A stretch of DNA of 64,000 bases, from positions 1 to 64,000 of the forward strand of contig NZ_JMPS01000010.1 of assembly GCF_000735455.1 (NCBI RefSeq), in the 5' to 3' direction. Origin of the DNA: Yokenella regensburgei ATCC 49455 (GTDB taxonomy: Bacteria; Pseudomonadota; Gammaproteobacteria; Enterobacterales; Enterobacteriaceae). Position numbers and translations under genes: made by a program. Below are positions 33,585 through 43,973 of the stretch, in pieces (positions within the stretch are counted from its first letter, which is position 1; each line of letters starts with the position of its first letter). The notes under the pieces are model-generated. The model had not been told where the DNA came from. It was given only the letters and a program-made list of their open reading frames with translations, and did no database searches.

Positions 33585-34309
33585 AGGTGTTTACTGAAGA
33601 ACTTCACCGTACACGCCAGCGCCTCTGGCGTAATGCGGTGGCGAACGCCCTCCTGCCAGACGCAGGTGAGCTGATTATCCAGTCCTGACTGGCAAAGCGC
33701 CTCGCCAAGACGCAGGCTCTCAGCCGCAGGTACGACGTCGTCATCGGTGCCGTGCCAGAGCAGCAGCGGGCGGTTGGCAAGGTTCATCAACTGGCGGCGG
33801 GCATCATATTTTGCAAGCGTCGCTACCTCTTGCGTTGACCAGCGGTCGGTTGAGGGGAACAGCGTTTCTGCAAGCTGGCTCAGATAGCCAGACCCCATCA
33901 GGCTTGCCACACATTTCACTTCCGGATGTTGGGTCATGATACCCAGCGCGGTCATTCCGCCCATCGAGGCTCCCGCCACCGCCAGCCTGCCTTCGGCGAC
34001 CCAGCTCTCTGCCAGCAGCGCATCACGAAGCGCGGGAAACTCAGCAAAATTCTGCAACAGGATTGGCCAGAAGCGCTGCATCCTTCCCTGCTCATCACCC
34101 TGAAAGCGTGAACCATGCTCAACGGCGTTCGGCATCACCACCCGAAAACCGGCCTGCGCCAGCGCGACGGCAAAGTAGCTGTAGACCAGATTTGATGACG
34201 TGAAGCCGTGATAAAAGACTATCGTCGGCAACGGTTGCCGCATTTTTCCCTGGGGAAAAGCGTGAAGGATCTCGCTCCCGGCAAGATTTCGCACTTCAAG
34301 TTCAATCAT
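33581..34309 (-). CDS. yjfP: Alpha/beta-hydrolase esterase YjfP
   Basis: 242-residue serine hydrolase. Nucleophile S115 lies in the elbow G-A-S-M-G; the acid is probably in GTDDDVV and the histidine in [14 protein letters not shown] near residue 34 supplies the oxyanion loop. E. coli YjfP has carboxylesterase activity on short substrates and has been linked to sugar acetate esters; the physiological substrate is uncertain. Confidence 0.92.
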   Translation of the reverse strand: MIELEVRNLAGSEILHAFPQGKMRQPLPTIVFYHGFTSSNLVYSYFAVALAQAGFRVVMPNAVEHGSRFQGDEQGRMQRFWPILLQNFAEFPALRDALLAESWVAEGRLAVAGASMGGMTALGIMTQHPEVKCVASLMGSGYLSQLAETLFPSTDRWSTQEVATLAKYDARRQLMNLANRPLLLWHGTDDDVVPAAESLRLGEALCQSGLDNQLTCVWQEGVRHRITPEALACTVKFFSKHL

Positions 34310-34516
34310 TTATGGCCTCCTTCTTTTATGCTGGTATGCCATGCGACAGCAGATTCTGCAAGCCACAGCAGGGGAGAATGATTCATAATGTTGAGAAGTG
34401 GGTTACGCTTTCGCAACGTTTTCATTCGAAAATAGCGTCAGAGATAACAATTCGGGAACATTCCCCCAAAAGCGATGGCAACTCCCACTACACTATCACT
34501 TATCAGGAAACGAGAT

Positions 34517-34825
34517 ATGGCTATGCGACGGTTTGTACCTTTGATGCTGGCAGTGTTACTGAGTGGATGTGCCATGCTGCAAGGAACGCCAGAACCACCC
34601 CCACCTCTGGCCGATCACCCGCAGGAAATTCGTCGTAATCAGACGGAAGGGCTGCACAAAATCGGCACGGTGAGCGCAATGGTCTATGGTTCCCCGATGG
34701 ACGTCGAAGCTGCCATCAAAGCCAAAGTCGTCGCTGCAAAGGCTGATTATTACGTGATAATGATGATTGATGACACCGTGGTGCCCGGACAGTGGTATTC
34801 GCAGGCCATCCTGTATCGCAAATGA
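34517..34825 (+). CDS. bsmA: Biofilm/peroxide stress lipoprotein BsmA
   Basis: 102-residue DUF1471 lipoprotein: lipobox L-L-S-G-C near residue 16, a Pro-rich linker (PEPPPPLADHP) and a single BhsA/YhcN domain (GLHKIGTVSA ... PGQWYSQAILYR). E. coli BsmA (YjfO) affects biofilm maturation and tolerance of peroxide and acid. The start at 34517 with AGGAAACGA is chosen over a longer frame at 34475. Next gene yjfN belongs to the same family. Confidence 0.9.
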   Translation: MAMRRFVPLMLAVLLSGCAMLQGTPEPPPPLADHPQEIRRNQTEGLHKIGTVSAMVYGSPMDVEAAIKAKVVAAKADYYVIMMIDDTVVPGQWYSQAILYRK

Positions 34826-34965
34826 CTTCACGATACTTTTCGTCATCTTTACAGTGACTTTGCATCCGTTCACGTTTCCTGGGACATAATGCGCTCTGTC
34901 TGATATGGAGAAGCGCCCGCGATGGATTGCCCTGACCTCAGGGTTACCAGGAAATGGAGCTGACG

Positions 34966-35244
34966 ATGATCAAAAATTCACCTGCATTATCGCCCATCCT
35001 GCTCTATTCAGGGATGGAGAACGCCGTCGCACAATCTGCTGAATTTGCCAGCGCTGATTGTGTCACGGGGCTCAACGAAATTGGCTTGCTTTCGGTTAAT
35101 AATATTTCCGGCAGCCAACAGGATGTCGAACGCGTCATTGCCACTAAGGCGGATGAACAGGGCGCATCCTGGTATCGTATCGTGCAAATGTACGAAGAGC
35201 AGCAGCCGGATAACTGGCGCGTTCAGGCGATTCTTTATGCTTAA
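34966..35244 (+). CDS. yjfN: DUF1471 periplasmic protein YjfN
   Basis: 92-residue protein with a short, rather weak signal segment ending A-V-A before QSAEFASADCVTG, then one BhsA/YhcN domain ending in the hydrophobic tail ILYA. In E. coli YjfN has been described as a small periplasmic activator and substrate of the DegP protease, depending on its hydrophobic C-terminus; the same ending is kept here. GGAG lies before the ATG at 34966. 140 bases downstream of bsmA, same strand. Confidence 0.88.
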   Translation: MIKNSPALSPILLYSGMENAVAQSAEFASADCVTGLNEIGLLSVNNISGSQQDVERVIATKADEQGASWYRIVQMYEEQQPDNWRVQAILYA

Positions 35245-35247
35245 GTA

Positions 35248-35278
35248 AAACGGGCAGACAATCGCTGCCTGCCCGTTT
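35248..35278. terminator. Bidirectional terminator between yjfN and aidB
   Basis: Stem AAACGGGCAG (35248-35257) and CTGCCCGTTT (35269-35278), eleven-base loop, between two convergent stop codons. Confidence 0.8.
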
Positions 35279-35280
35279 CG

Positions 35281-36903
35281 TTACCGCCCGCCTCCCGTTG
35301 CCCGCAGCAGTAAATCATCCGTTAATTGTGCATCCAGAAGCGAACCTCCCCGCGTATCCAGCATCATCCGACACCAGGCCTGCGCCATCGGCGGCGATGC
35401 ATAGCGCAGCATCTGCGCCCCGGTGCCGAGCAGATACAGCTGACGGGTAATTTCCCTGCCGTGAGCCTCTGAAGGTTTACGCAGACGCTGCTGTAGCTGG
35501 CGCCAGGCCCTGTCGAAGTGGCGGTCCTGCCCTTTTACCTCTGCGCACTCATTGCTGAGGATCTCCACCGCACCGGGCTGTTTGCCCAGCACGCGCAGCA
35601 CGTCCAGACACATGATGTTGCCCGACCCCTCCCAGATACTGTTGACCGGCATTTCACGGTACAGGCGCGGTAGCTCATTCTCCTCGCAATAACCGATCCC
35701 CCCCAGCACCTCCATCGCTTCTGCAACAAAAGGAATACCATCTTTACAGACCGCGAACTTCGCCGCCGGCGTGAACAACCTCGCCCACAGCTTTTCCTCG
35801 GCATCATGGGGTTTATCCCAGGCGCGCGCCAGGCGAAACAGGAACGTATTCTGCCCTTCCAGCTGCAACGCCATACGGGCCAGCACCTCACGCATCATCG
35901 GCTGATCGATAAGGTTCTTACCAAACGCCTGCCGCTGATGGGCATGGTACAGCGCCACCGACAGCGCCCGGCGCATCAGCCCATGGCTACCCATTGCGCA
36001 GTCAAAGCGCGTCAGCCCGCCCATTCTGAGGATTTGCCGAACACCATCCCCCTCTTCGCCAAGCAGCCAGCCAGCGGCATCGAGGAATTCCGCTTCACTG
36101 CTGGCGTTGGCGCGATTGCCGAGCTTATCCTTAAGACGCTCCAGCCGTACGGCATTGCGCTGGCCGTCGGGTAAAAAGCGTGGCACAAAGAAGCAGGACA
36201 AGCCGCCCCTGGTCTGAGCCAGCACCAGATGTGCATCGCTTTGCGGCACCGAGAAAAACCACTTATGCCCCACCAGCCGCCAGCTGCCGTCTGCGGTTCG
36301 TTCAGCCCGCGTGGTGTTGCTAAGGACGTCCGACCCCCCCTGTTTTTCCGTCATCCCCATACCAATAAGCAGGCCACGTTTTTGCGAGCCTGGCAGCAAA
36401 TGCGGATCGTAGCGGTCGCTCAGCAGCGGCGTCAGCCAGTCGGCAAACGGCGCGGGCAAATGCGCTTTCAGCAGTGGGATGGCGGCAAAGGTCATGGTAA
36501 TCGGACACAGCGTGCCCGCCTCCACCTGGGCATGCAGTACAAAGCGCGCGGCCCGGGCGACAAACGACCCGGCGCGAGCCTCCTCCTCCCAGGCGAGATT
36601 ATGTACCCGGTTGGCGCACAGACCCTGCATCAGCAAATGCCATGCCGGATGAAAACGTACATCGTCCAGCCGCTCGCCGCTTGCGTCATAGCGTAATAGT
36701 TCGGGTGAATTGACGTTCGCAAGCCGCCCCAGCTCAAGCGATTCCGCCGTGCCCAGCTGCTGGCCAATACTCGCCAAAAGCTCGCTGTCCCAGCCAGCCC
36801 CTTCCCGTTGTACCGCCTCGCGCAGCGCGGTATCTGAGAGGAACAGGTTACTGTTGTTCAGCGGCATCGGCTGATTGAATACGGTATGGGTTTGCCAGTG
36901 CAT
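35281..36903 (-). CDS. aidB: Acyl-CoA dehydrogenase-like alkylation-response protein AidB
   Basis: 540-residue flavoprotein of the acyl-CoA dehydrogenase family with a C-terminal DNA-binding part. It protects DNA near certain promoters against alkylation in E. coli and is induced by Ada and sigma-S. Motifs include GMGMTEKQGGSD, GHKWFFSVPQSDAH, AMEVLGGIGYCEE and VNSIWEGSGN. The ATG at 36903 follows AAGGAGGGAG and gives the E. coli start MHWQTHTVFNQP; a 31-residue extension is rejected. Divergent from an MFS transporter gene. Confidence 0.96.
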   Translation of the reverse strand: MHWQTHTVFNQPMPLNNSNLFLSDTALREAVQREGAGWDSELLASIGQQLGTAESLELGRLANVNSPELLRYDASGERLDDVRFHPAWHLLMQGLCANRVHNLAWEEEARAGSFVARAARFVLHAQVEAGTLCPITMTFAAIPLLKAHLPAPFADWLTPLLSDRYDPHLLPGSQKRGLLIGMGMTEKQGGSDVLSNTTRAERTADGSWRLVGHKWFFSVPQSDAHLVLAQTRGGLSCFFVPRFLPDGQRNAVRLERLKDKLGNRANASSEAEFLDAAGWLLGEEGDGVRQILRMGGLTRFDCAMGSHGLMRRALSVALYHAHQRQAFGKNLIDQPMMREVLARMALQLEGQNTFLFRLARAWDKPHDAEEKLWARLFTPAAKFAVCKDGIPFVAEAMEVLGGIGYCEENELPRLYREMPVNSIWEGSGNIMCLDVLRVLGKQPGAVEILSNECAEVKGQDRHFDRAWRQLQQRLRKPSEAHGREITRQLYLLGTGAQMLRYASPPMAQAWCRMMLDTRGGSLLDAQLTDDLLLRATGGGR

Positions 36904-37084
36904 CGTGTCTCCCTCCTTCAATGGCAGTCGAGCTAAGTATGGCCAGGCTTTGCCTTTACTGCTGTCGGTAGCGCCTTTTGGCGTGAAGGGCATCACACAT
37001 CATAAGAATATTAAATTTCATAATCGTTTATGTATGGAATAATTTATTCGAACGTAAACACGATGTTTATTGACGGGATGCCCT

Positions 37085-38380
37085 ATGCACAACACGGCTC
37101 TGACGCACAACGCCCACAAGCGCGCGCTAATTGCTGGCTCCATCGGCAACTTTATCGAATGGTATGAATTTGCCGTCTACGGTTTTCTGGCGACGGTCAT
37201 TGCCCACAACTTCTTCCAGCTCGCCGGCGAAACGCCGTTGACCGGACTTATCCTCACCTATGCCTCGTTTGCCGTAGCCTTCTTCTTCCGCCCGCTGGGT
37301 GCGGTGGTGTTTGGCCGTATTGGCGACAAAATTGGCCGTAAGCCGACGCTGATTCTGGTGCTGGTACTGATGACGCTGGCAACCGCAGCGATTGGCCTGG
37401 TGCCGGTCTACGCCAGCATCGGCGTGGCAGCACCGCTGCTGCTGACAGGGCTTCGCATCCTGCAGGGGCTGTTCGCCGGTGGTGAATATGGCGGTGCGGT
37501 ATCGCTGATGACTGAGTTTGCCCCACGCGGTAAACGTGGGCTGTACGGCGCCTGGCAGTCCTTCACCGTCGCGCTGGGCCTGCTGGCGGGAGCTGGGATC
37601 GTCGCACTGCTATCGGCGCTGCTGAGCGTAGAAGCGCTTCACGACTGGGGATGGCGCATTCCGTTCTTCCTTGCACTGCCGATGGGTGCCGTCGCGCTGT
37701 GGCTGCGTCTGAGCCTTGAAGAGACGCCGAGCTTTGTCCGCCAACAGCAGCAACCGCAGCCTGAACGCGTGGCGGCAAGCTTCAGTAGTACGCTGAAGGC
37801 GATTGTGGTCGGGATTGGTCGTTTGATGGTGTGGTCCGCTGCCGGATATACCTATCTGGTTATCATGCCCGCTTACCTGCAATCCTCGCTGCACACCGGG
37901 TTTAACCAGGCGCTGCTGATTGCGGTTATCTCTAACATCGGCTTTGCGCTAACTATTTTACCTTCCGGAATGCTCAGCGACCGGATTGGCCGTCGTAAAG
38001 TCATGGTACTGGCTGCGGTTCTGCTGCTGGTGCTCGCCCTGCCGCTGCTGAAAGTTCTGCAGGCAGAGTCGAGTACCTTGCTCATTAAGGCGGTGGTGGT
38101 CCTGGTGGCAGGTGGTCTGGTTGGAATGCTGGCGGGGCCAGGCCCGGCGATGCTTGCGGAGATGTTCCCGACCAAAGTGCGTTACACCGGGCTGGGGCTG
38201 GCGTACTCGTTATCGAATGCGCTGTTTTCCGGCTGCGCGGGTTTGATTATTACTGGATTGATTAAGCAGACCGGCAATCTGGATATTCCGGCGTACTACG
38301 TGATGGCAACGGCGGTGGTTAGCGTGCTGGCGCTGATGACACTCAACAAAGACGACCATCTACGCTCATTGGCGGAGTGA
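37085..38380 (+). CDS. MFS transporter, metabolite:H+ symporter (MHS) family
   Basis: 431-residue inner-membrane protein with twelve predicted helices. Family marks: GSIGNFIEWYEFAVYGF in helix 1, RPLGAVVFGRIGDKIGRKP in loop 2-3 and GLFAGGEYGGA in helix 5, as in KgtP, ShiA and ProP. The substrate, probably an organic acid or an osmolyte, cannot be told from sequence. In E. coli K-12 the place next to aidB holds yjfC and the yjfI-yjfM genes; here this single transporter replaces them. The ATG 37085 follows GGGA; a TTG 15 bases earlier is less likely. Confidence 0.87.
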   Translation: MHNTALTHNAHKRALIAGSIGNFIEWYEFAVYGFLATVIAHNFFQLAGETPLTGLILTYASFAVAFFFRPLGAVVFGRIGDKIGRKPTLILVLVLMTLATAAIGLVPVYASIGVAAPLLLTGLRILQGLFAGGEYGGAVSLMTEFAPRGKRGLYGAWQSFTVALGLLAGAGIVALLSALLSVEALHDWGWRIPFFLALPMGAVALWLRLSLEETPSFVRQQQQPQPERVAASFSSTLKAIVVGIGRLMVWSAAGYTYLVIMPAYLQSSLHTGFNQALLIAVISNIGFALTILPSGMLSDRIGRRKVMVLAAVLLLVLALPLLKVLQAESSTLLIKAVVVLVAGGLVGMLAGPGPAMLAEMFPTKVRYTGLGLAYSLSNALFSGCAGLIITGLIKQTGNLDIPAYYVMATAVVSVLALMTLNKDDHLRSLAE

Positions 38381-38402
38381 GATCGCTGCGGCCTTACCCC
38401 CT

Positions 38403-38429
38403 CACCCTCTGCCAAAAGGAGAGGGTGCA
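38403..38429. repeat. CCCTCTCC-type palindrome, copy 2
   Basis: CACCCTCT (38403-38410) inverted at AGAGGGTG (38422-38429), 23 bases after the MFS gene stop, next to a separate terminator. Confidence 0.65.
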
Positions 38430-38436
38430 ATACTAA

Positions 38437-38460
38437 AAAGCCTTCCCGAAAGAAGGCTTT
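38437..38460. terminator. Bidirectional terminator between the MFS gene and rlmB
   Basis: Stem AAAGCCTTC (38437-38445) with GAAGGCTTT (38452-38460), six-base loop, A-rich left flank and T-rich right arm. Confidence 0.82.
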
Positions 38461-38466
38461 GGCACT

Positions 38467-39201
38467 TTACTTCGCGCGCTGGCGCACGGCCTCGAACAGG
38501 CAGATGCCGGTCGCCACCGACACGTTCAGCGAAGACACGCTGCCCGCCATCGGAATACTGATAAGCTCATCGCAGTGTTCGCGGGTCAGGCGACGCATAC
38601 CTTCACCTTCTGCACCCATCACCAGCGCCAGCGGGCCGGTCATTTTGCTCTGGTAAACGGTGTGGTCGGCTTCGCCTGCGGTACCTACGATCCAGACGTT
38701 CTCTTCCTGCAGCAGACGCATGGTACGCGCCAGGTTGGTCACGCGGATGAGCGGTACGCTCTCCGCCGCGCCGCAGGCTACTTTCTTCGCGGTCGCATTA
38801 AGCTGTGCGGAACGGTCACGCGGGACAATCACCGCATGTACACCAGCCGCATCGGCGCTACGCAGGCAGGCACCAAGGTTATGCGGATCGGTTACGCCGT
38901 CGAGGATCAGCAGGAACGGCTGGTCGAGGGTTGCGAGCAGATCGGGCAGATCGTTTTCCTGATACTGACGACCAGGTTTCACACGGGCGATGATCCCCTG
39001 ATGCACGGCACCTTCGCTTTTCTCATCGAGATACTGGCGGCTGGCAACCTGAATCACCACTCCCTGGGCTTCCAGCGCATGGATAACCGGCAGCAGACGT
39101 TTGTCTTCGCGGCCTTTCAGGATAAAGACTTCCTGAAAACGCTCCGGGGCACGTTCCAGCAGCGCCTGAACCGCGTGGATGCCGTAAATCATTTCACTCA
39201 T
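38467..39201 (-). CDS. rlmB: 23S rRNA (guanosine-2'-O)-methyltransferase RlmB
   Basis: 244-residue SpoU/TrmH-family enzyme that methylates the ribose of G2251 in the peptidyl-transferase P loop of 23S rRNA. An N-terminal substrate-binding domain (about 1-75) precedes the SPOUT knot domain with [28 protein letters not shown] and [14 protein letters not shown]. Third gene of nsrR-rnr-rlmB; the frameshift in rnr could reduce its expression by polarity. Confidence 0.97.
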   Translation of the reverse strand: MSEMIYGIHAVQALLERAPERFQEVFILKGREDKRLLPVIHALEAQGVVIQVASRQYLDEKSEGAVHQGIIARVKPGRQYQENDLPDLLATLDQPFLLILDGVTDPHNLGACLRSADAAGVHAVIVPRDRSAQLNATAKKVACGAAESVPLIRVTNLARTMRLLQEENVWIVGTAGEADHTVYQSKMTGPLALVMGAEGEGMRRLTREHCDELISIPMAGSVSSLNVSVATGICLFEAVRQRAK

Positions 39202-39225
39202 TGATGGTTCTCATAAATTGCATTT

Positions 39226-39250
39226 ACCCTCTCCCGGTCAGGGAGAGGGT
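39226..39250. repeat. CCCTCTCC-type palindrome, copy 3
   Basis: Perfect ten-base arms ACCCTCTCCC (39226-39235) and GGGAGAGGGT (39241-39250) with loop GGTCA, followed by GAGGGGG. It lies within the rnr-rlmB intergenic space of an operon, not at an operon end. Confidence 0.8.
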
Positions 39251-39260
39251 GAGGGGGAAA

Positions 39261-41701
39261 TTACTCGGCGGTTTTCTTCTTCGCCGCACGTTTAGCCTTG
39301 GTGGCAGCCGCGATTTTCTGCGTTTTCGCCGATGGTTTTTTCACGTTCTTCGCTTTTTTCGCCTTCGGTGGTTTGGCGTTGCCCTTTTCGCCACGGAACG
39401 CGCTGTCCGGCTCGAAGTTGACCTTTTTTCCCGCCTGACGACGGTTACCGCCCGGCTTGCCGGAACCGGCTTTCTTCGCCTTCTCGCGCACGGTTTTACC
39501 AACGTTGCGCGGCGTACGCTCGCTTGAGATCAGCGAGAAGTCAATTTTACGCTCATCCATGTTGACCGCTTCTACACGGACTTCCACGCGGTCGCCCAGA
39601 CGGTAGGTCTGACCGCCGGATTCACCAATCAGACGCTGGCCAATCTGGTCGAAGCGGTAGTAGTCGTTATCAAGCGTAGAGACGTGCACCAGGCCATCGA
39701 TAAACAGATCGTCCAGACGAACAAAGAAACCAAAGCCGGTAACGCTTGCAATCACGCCTGGGAAGACGTTGCCCACCTGATCCTGCATGAAGTCACACTT
39801 CAGCCAGTCAGAAACTTCACGGGTCGCTTCATCGGCGCGGCGCTCGGTCATCGAGCAATGCGCGCCAAGCTGCAGCATCTCTTCCATGCTGTAGTGCCAG
39901 CCGCCGGTTTCGGTGCTGTTGCCCTTGTGCCCCTGCTCTTTCGCCAGCAGATACTTAATGCCGCGATGCAGCGACAGGTCCGGGTAACGGCGGATAGGCG
40001 AAGTAAAGTGCGCATACGACTGCAGCGCCAGGCCAAAGTGACCACGGTTTTCCGGATCGTAGACCGCCTGCTTCATGGAGCGCAGCAGCATAGTCTGCAG
40101 CATTTCATGATCCGGACGATCGGCGATGGAGGTCAGCAGCTCGGCGTAGTCGCGCGGCTCCGGCTTGTTGCCACCCGGCAGCTCAAGGCCCAGCTCTGCC
40201 AGCACGGAGCGGAACGCGGTGATCGCATCGCTGCTCGGCTTATCGTGAATACGGAACAGCGCAGGTTCGTTGGCCTTCTCGACAAAACGTGCCGCCGAGA
40301 TGTTAGCCAGGATCATGCACTCTTCAATCAGTTTGTGCGCGTCGTTACGCTGGGTTTGCTCAATACGTTCGATTCGACGTTCAGCGTTGAAGATAAACTT
40401 CGCCTCTTCGCTCTCAAACGAAATGCCGCCGCGCTCTTCGCGCGCTTGATCCAGCACTTTATACAGGTTGTGCAGCTCTTCGATATGCTTCACCAGCGGC
40501 GCATACTGCTCACGCAGATCCTGATCGCCCTGCAGCATATGCCAGACCTTGGTATAGGTCAGACGGGCATGGGAGCTCATCACCGCTTCGTAGAATTTAA
40601 AGCCGGTCAGACGGCCTTTCGACGAGATAGTCATCTCGCAGACCATGCACAGACGGTCAACCTGCGGGTTCAGAGAACACAGGCCGTTAGAGAGTACTTC
40701 TGGCAGCATCGGGACAACCTGCGACGGGAAGTACACGGACGTACCGCGACTGCGCGCTTCGTTATCAAGCGCCGTACCCGAGCGAACGTAATAGCTTACG
40801 TCAGCAATGGCAACCCACAGGCGCCAGCCGCCGCCGCGTTTTTCTCGCAGTATACCGCGTCATCGAAGTCGCGGGCGTCTTCACCGTCGATGGTGACCAG
40901 CGGCAGGTCGCGTAAATCAACGCGTCCGGCTTTCGCCGACTCAGGTACCTGCTCTTTCAGGCCCTCAATCTGCTTCTCGACCGCTGGCGGCCAGACATAA
41001 GGAATTTCGTGGGTACGCAGCGCCATATCCACGGCCATGCCAGTGCCCATGTTATCGCCAAGCACTTCGACGATTTTACCCACCGCTTTGGTGCGGCGCG
41101 TTGGACGCTGGGTGAGTTCAACCACCACCACGAAGCCCATGCGCGCGCCCATCACCTCTTCCGGCGGAATGAGGATATCGAAGCTCAGGCGGCTGTCGTC
41201 AGGAACGACAAAGCCCACGCCGGCATCGGTAAAGTAACGGCCAACAATCTGGCTGGTTTTGGGCACCAGTACGCGCACGATGCGCGCTTCGCGGCGGCCC
41301 TTGCGGTCTGCCCCTAACGGCTGCGCCAGCACCTGGTCGCCGTGAATGCAGGTTTTCATCTGCTCGCTGGAAAGGTAAAGGTCATCTTTACGACCTTCCA
41401 CGCGCAGGAAGCCATAGCCATCGCGATGGCCAATGACAATGCCTTTCAGCAGGTCAAGACGCTCCGGCAGCGCGTAGCACTGGCGGCGGGTAAAGACCAG
41501 TTGTCCGTCGCGCTCCATGGCGCGCAGACGGCGACGCAGCGCTTCCAGCTGCTCTTCGCCTTCAATTTTTAGCTCGACCGCCAGCTCATCGCGGCTGACC
41601 GGTTTTTCACGTTTGGATATGTGGTCGAGGATAAATTCCCGGCTTGGGATAGGATTGGTATATTTTTCTGCTTCGCGTTCCAGGAAAGGATCTTGTGACA
41701 T
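39261..41701 (-). pseudogene. rnr: Ribonuclease R, interrupted by a one-base frameshift
   Basis: 3'-5' exoribonuclease of the RNB family, which degrades structured RNA and acts in trans-translation. Intact it would have 813 residues, the E. coli length. The frame from ATG 41701 (GAGGA upstream) holds the helix-turn-helix, cold-shock domains and the catalytic [11 protein letters not shown], then reads G-AAAAA-C (T5 at 40839-40843, plus strand) where E-K-K-R needs six A. It shifts and stops at 40796, giving about 301 residues. The rest of the RNB domain, S1 domain and Lys-rich tail continue in the other frame to 39261 with no further damage. Possibilities: sequencing error, true recent mutation, or slippage. 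Confidence 0.9.
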
Positions 41702-41739
41702 ATCGGTTCCTCCGTCGTCATCTCTGGTGAAGTGACTCG

Positions 41740-42165
41740 TCACTCCACCAGCAATAATTTATATAGCGGTTGATTCTTTTCAACCAAATCAGCCAGCGTG
41801 TAGTTATCCAGTTCCTTGAGAAAACTTTGCACGGCCTGAGAAAGTGCCTGTTTTAACCGACAGGCAGGTGTTATATGGCAAAACTCGCTGCTGCAGTTCA
41901 CAAGCGAGAGCGGTTCCAGTTCCCGAACCACGTCGCCCACGCGGATTGCATCCGCCGGTTTGCCTAAGCGGATCCCCCCATTTTTACCACGCACGGCGGT
42001 AACGTACCCGGCGCGGCTCAGCTGGTTGATTATTTTGACCATGTGATTACGAGATACGCCGTACACATCCGTCACTTCGGAGATACTGGTCATCTTCCCA
42101 TTCGGCAGCGACGCCATATAAATCAGCGCACGTAATCCGTAATCGGTGAAACTTGTTAACTGCAC
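41740..42165 (-). CDS. nsrR: Nitric-oxide-sensing Rrf2-family repressor NsrR
   Basis: 141-residue winged-helix repressor. Three iron-sulfur ligands C91, C96 and C102 ([13 protein letters not shown]) are intact; cluster nitrosylation by NO releases DNA. The start codon is GTG, as in E. coli. First gene of nsrR-rnr-rlmB. A matching operator lies upstream of ytfE at 19743-19765 in this window. Confidence 0.97.
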   Translation of the reverse strand: MQLTSFTDYGLRALIYMASLPNGKMTSISEVTDVYGVSRNHMVKIINQLSRAGYVTAVRGKNGGIRLGKPADAIRVGDVVRELEPLSLVNCSSEFCHITPACRLKQALSQAVQSFLKELDNYTLADLVEKNQPLYKLLLVE

Positions 42166-42273
42166 ATCAACCTCAAAACAGGGGGAAAGCGGGTATTATT
42201 ACTATTGATGATAAACCAGCCTGGACTTCAGCCGCTAATTTATTTGAACGAGGAAGGAAAATGCGAGGATATT

Positions 42274-42294
42274 GGGGCACCCTGAAGGTGCCCC
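42274..42294 (-). terminator. Hairpin after purA
   Basis: Eight-base stem GGGGCACC (42274-42281) and GGTGCCCC (42287-42294), eight bases after the purA stop. The minus-strand continuation AATATCC has no good T tract, so some read-through into nsrR is possible. Confidence 0.55.
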
Positions 42295-42302
42295 TGACAT
42301 GA

Positions 42303-43604
<1,302 letters not shown>

Positions 43605-43607
43605 TCA

Positions 43608-43637
43608 AAATCACCGTTTGCTTAAAAAAGGATTCTA
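43608..43637 (-). promoter_or_regulatory. purA promoter and possible PurR site
   Basis: -10 TAGAAT at 43632-43637; AAGCAAACGGTGATTT at 43608-43623 matches the GCAAACG half of the PurR box. The second half is degenerate and no good -35 is seen. Confidence 0.4.
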
Positions 43638-43703
43638 CCATCGCTTTTTCAGAGTTACAGCACTTTTTGACCCCTAAATTAGGCAAATCTGACTGTAATT
43701 TGA

Positions 43704-43901
43704 TCAGCCAACCGTTTTCCTCAACATGTAGTATATAACGATCCCCGCAACCACAAGACCTCCGCCAAAACGTCGCAGCAGGTGGTCGGGCAACTGGCTC
43801 ATCGTCGCGACCATCCGTCGCCAGGCCTTGGGATAGAGCATCGGGCCGAGACCTTCCAGCACCAGAACCAACGCGAGTGCCAGCCAGATTGTTGAGTTCA
43901 T
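43704..43901 (-). CDS. yjeT: Inner-membrane DUF2065 protein YjeT
   Basis: 65-residue protein with two predicted membrane helices (about 5-21 and 46-62). Same place, between hflC and purA, as in E. coli; function unknown. A terminator separates it from hflC, but read-through would place it in the hfl operon. Confidence 0.9.
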   Translation of the reverse strand: MNSTIWLALALVLVLEGLGPMLYPKAWRRMVATMSQLPDHLLRRFGGGLVVAGIVIYYMLRKTVG

Positions 43902-43920
43902 TTTGATTCCTTATAAAAGA

Positions 43921-43952
43921 AAACCACCGCTTTCCAGAGGAAGCGGTGGTTT
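43921..43952 (-). terminator. Terminator after hflC
   Basis: Perfect 12-base stem AAACCACCGCTT (43921-43932) and AAGCGGTGGTTT (43941-43952); on the minus strand the T-rich tail TTTTCTTTTA follows. Confidence 0.9.
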
Positions 43953-43973
43953 GACAGCAAAGCGAGCTAAATA

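Noticed and set aside
40839-40850. Programmed -1 frameshift at G-AAA-AAC in rnr
   Set aside because: The first base of the heptamer is G, so P-site re-pairing is poor, and RNase R is not known to need frameshifting; a homopolymer error or mutation is simpler.
39684-41000. 438-codon frame antisense to rnr
   Set aside because: It is a mirror of the RNase R coding frame, with no ribosome site or recognisable domain.
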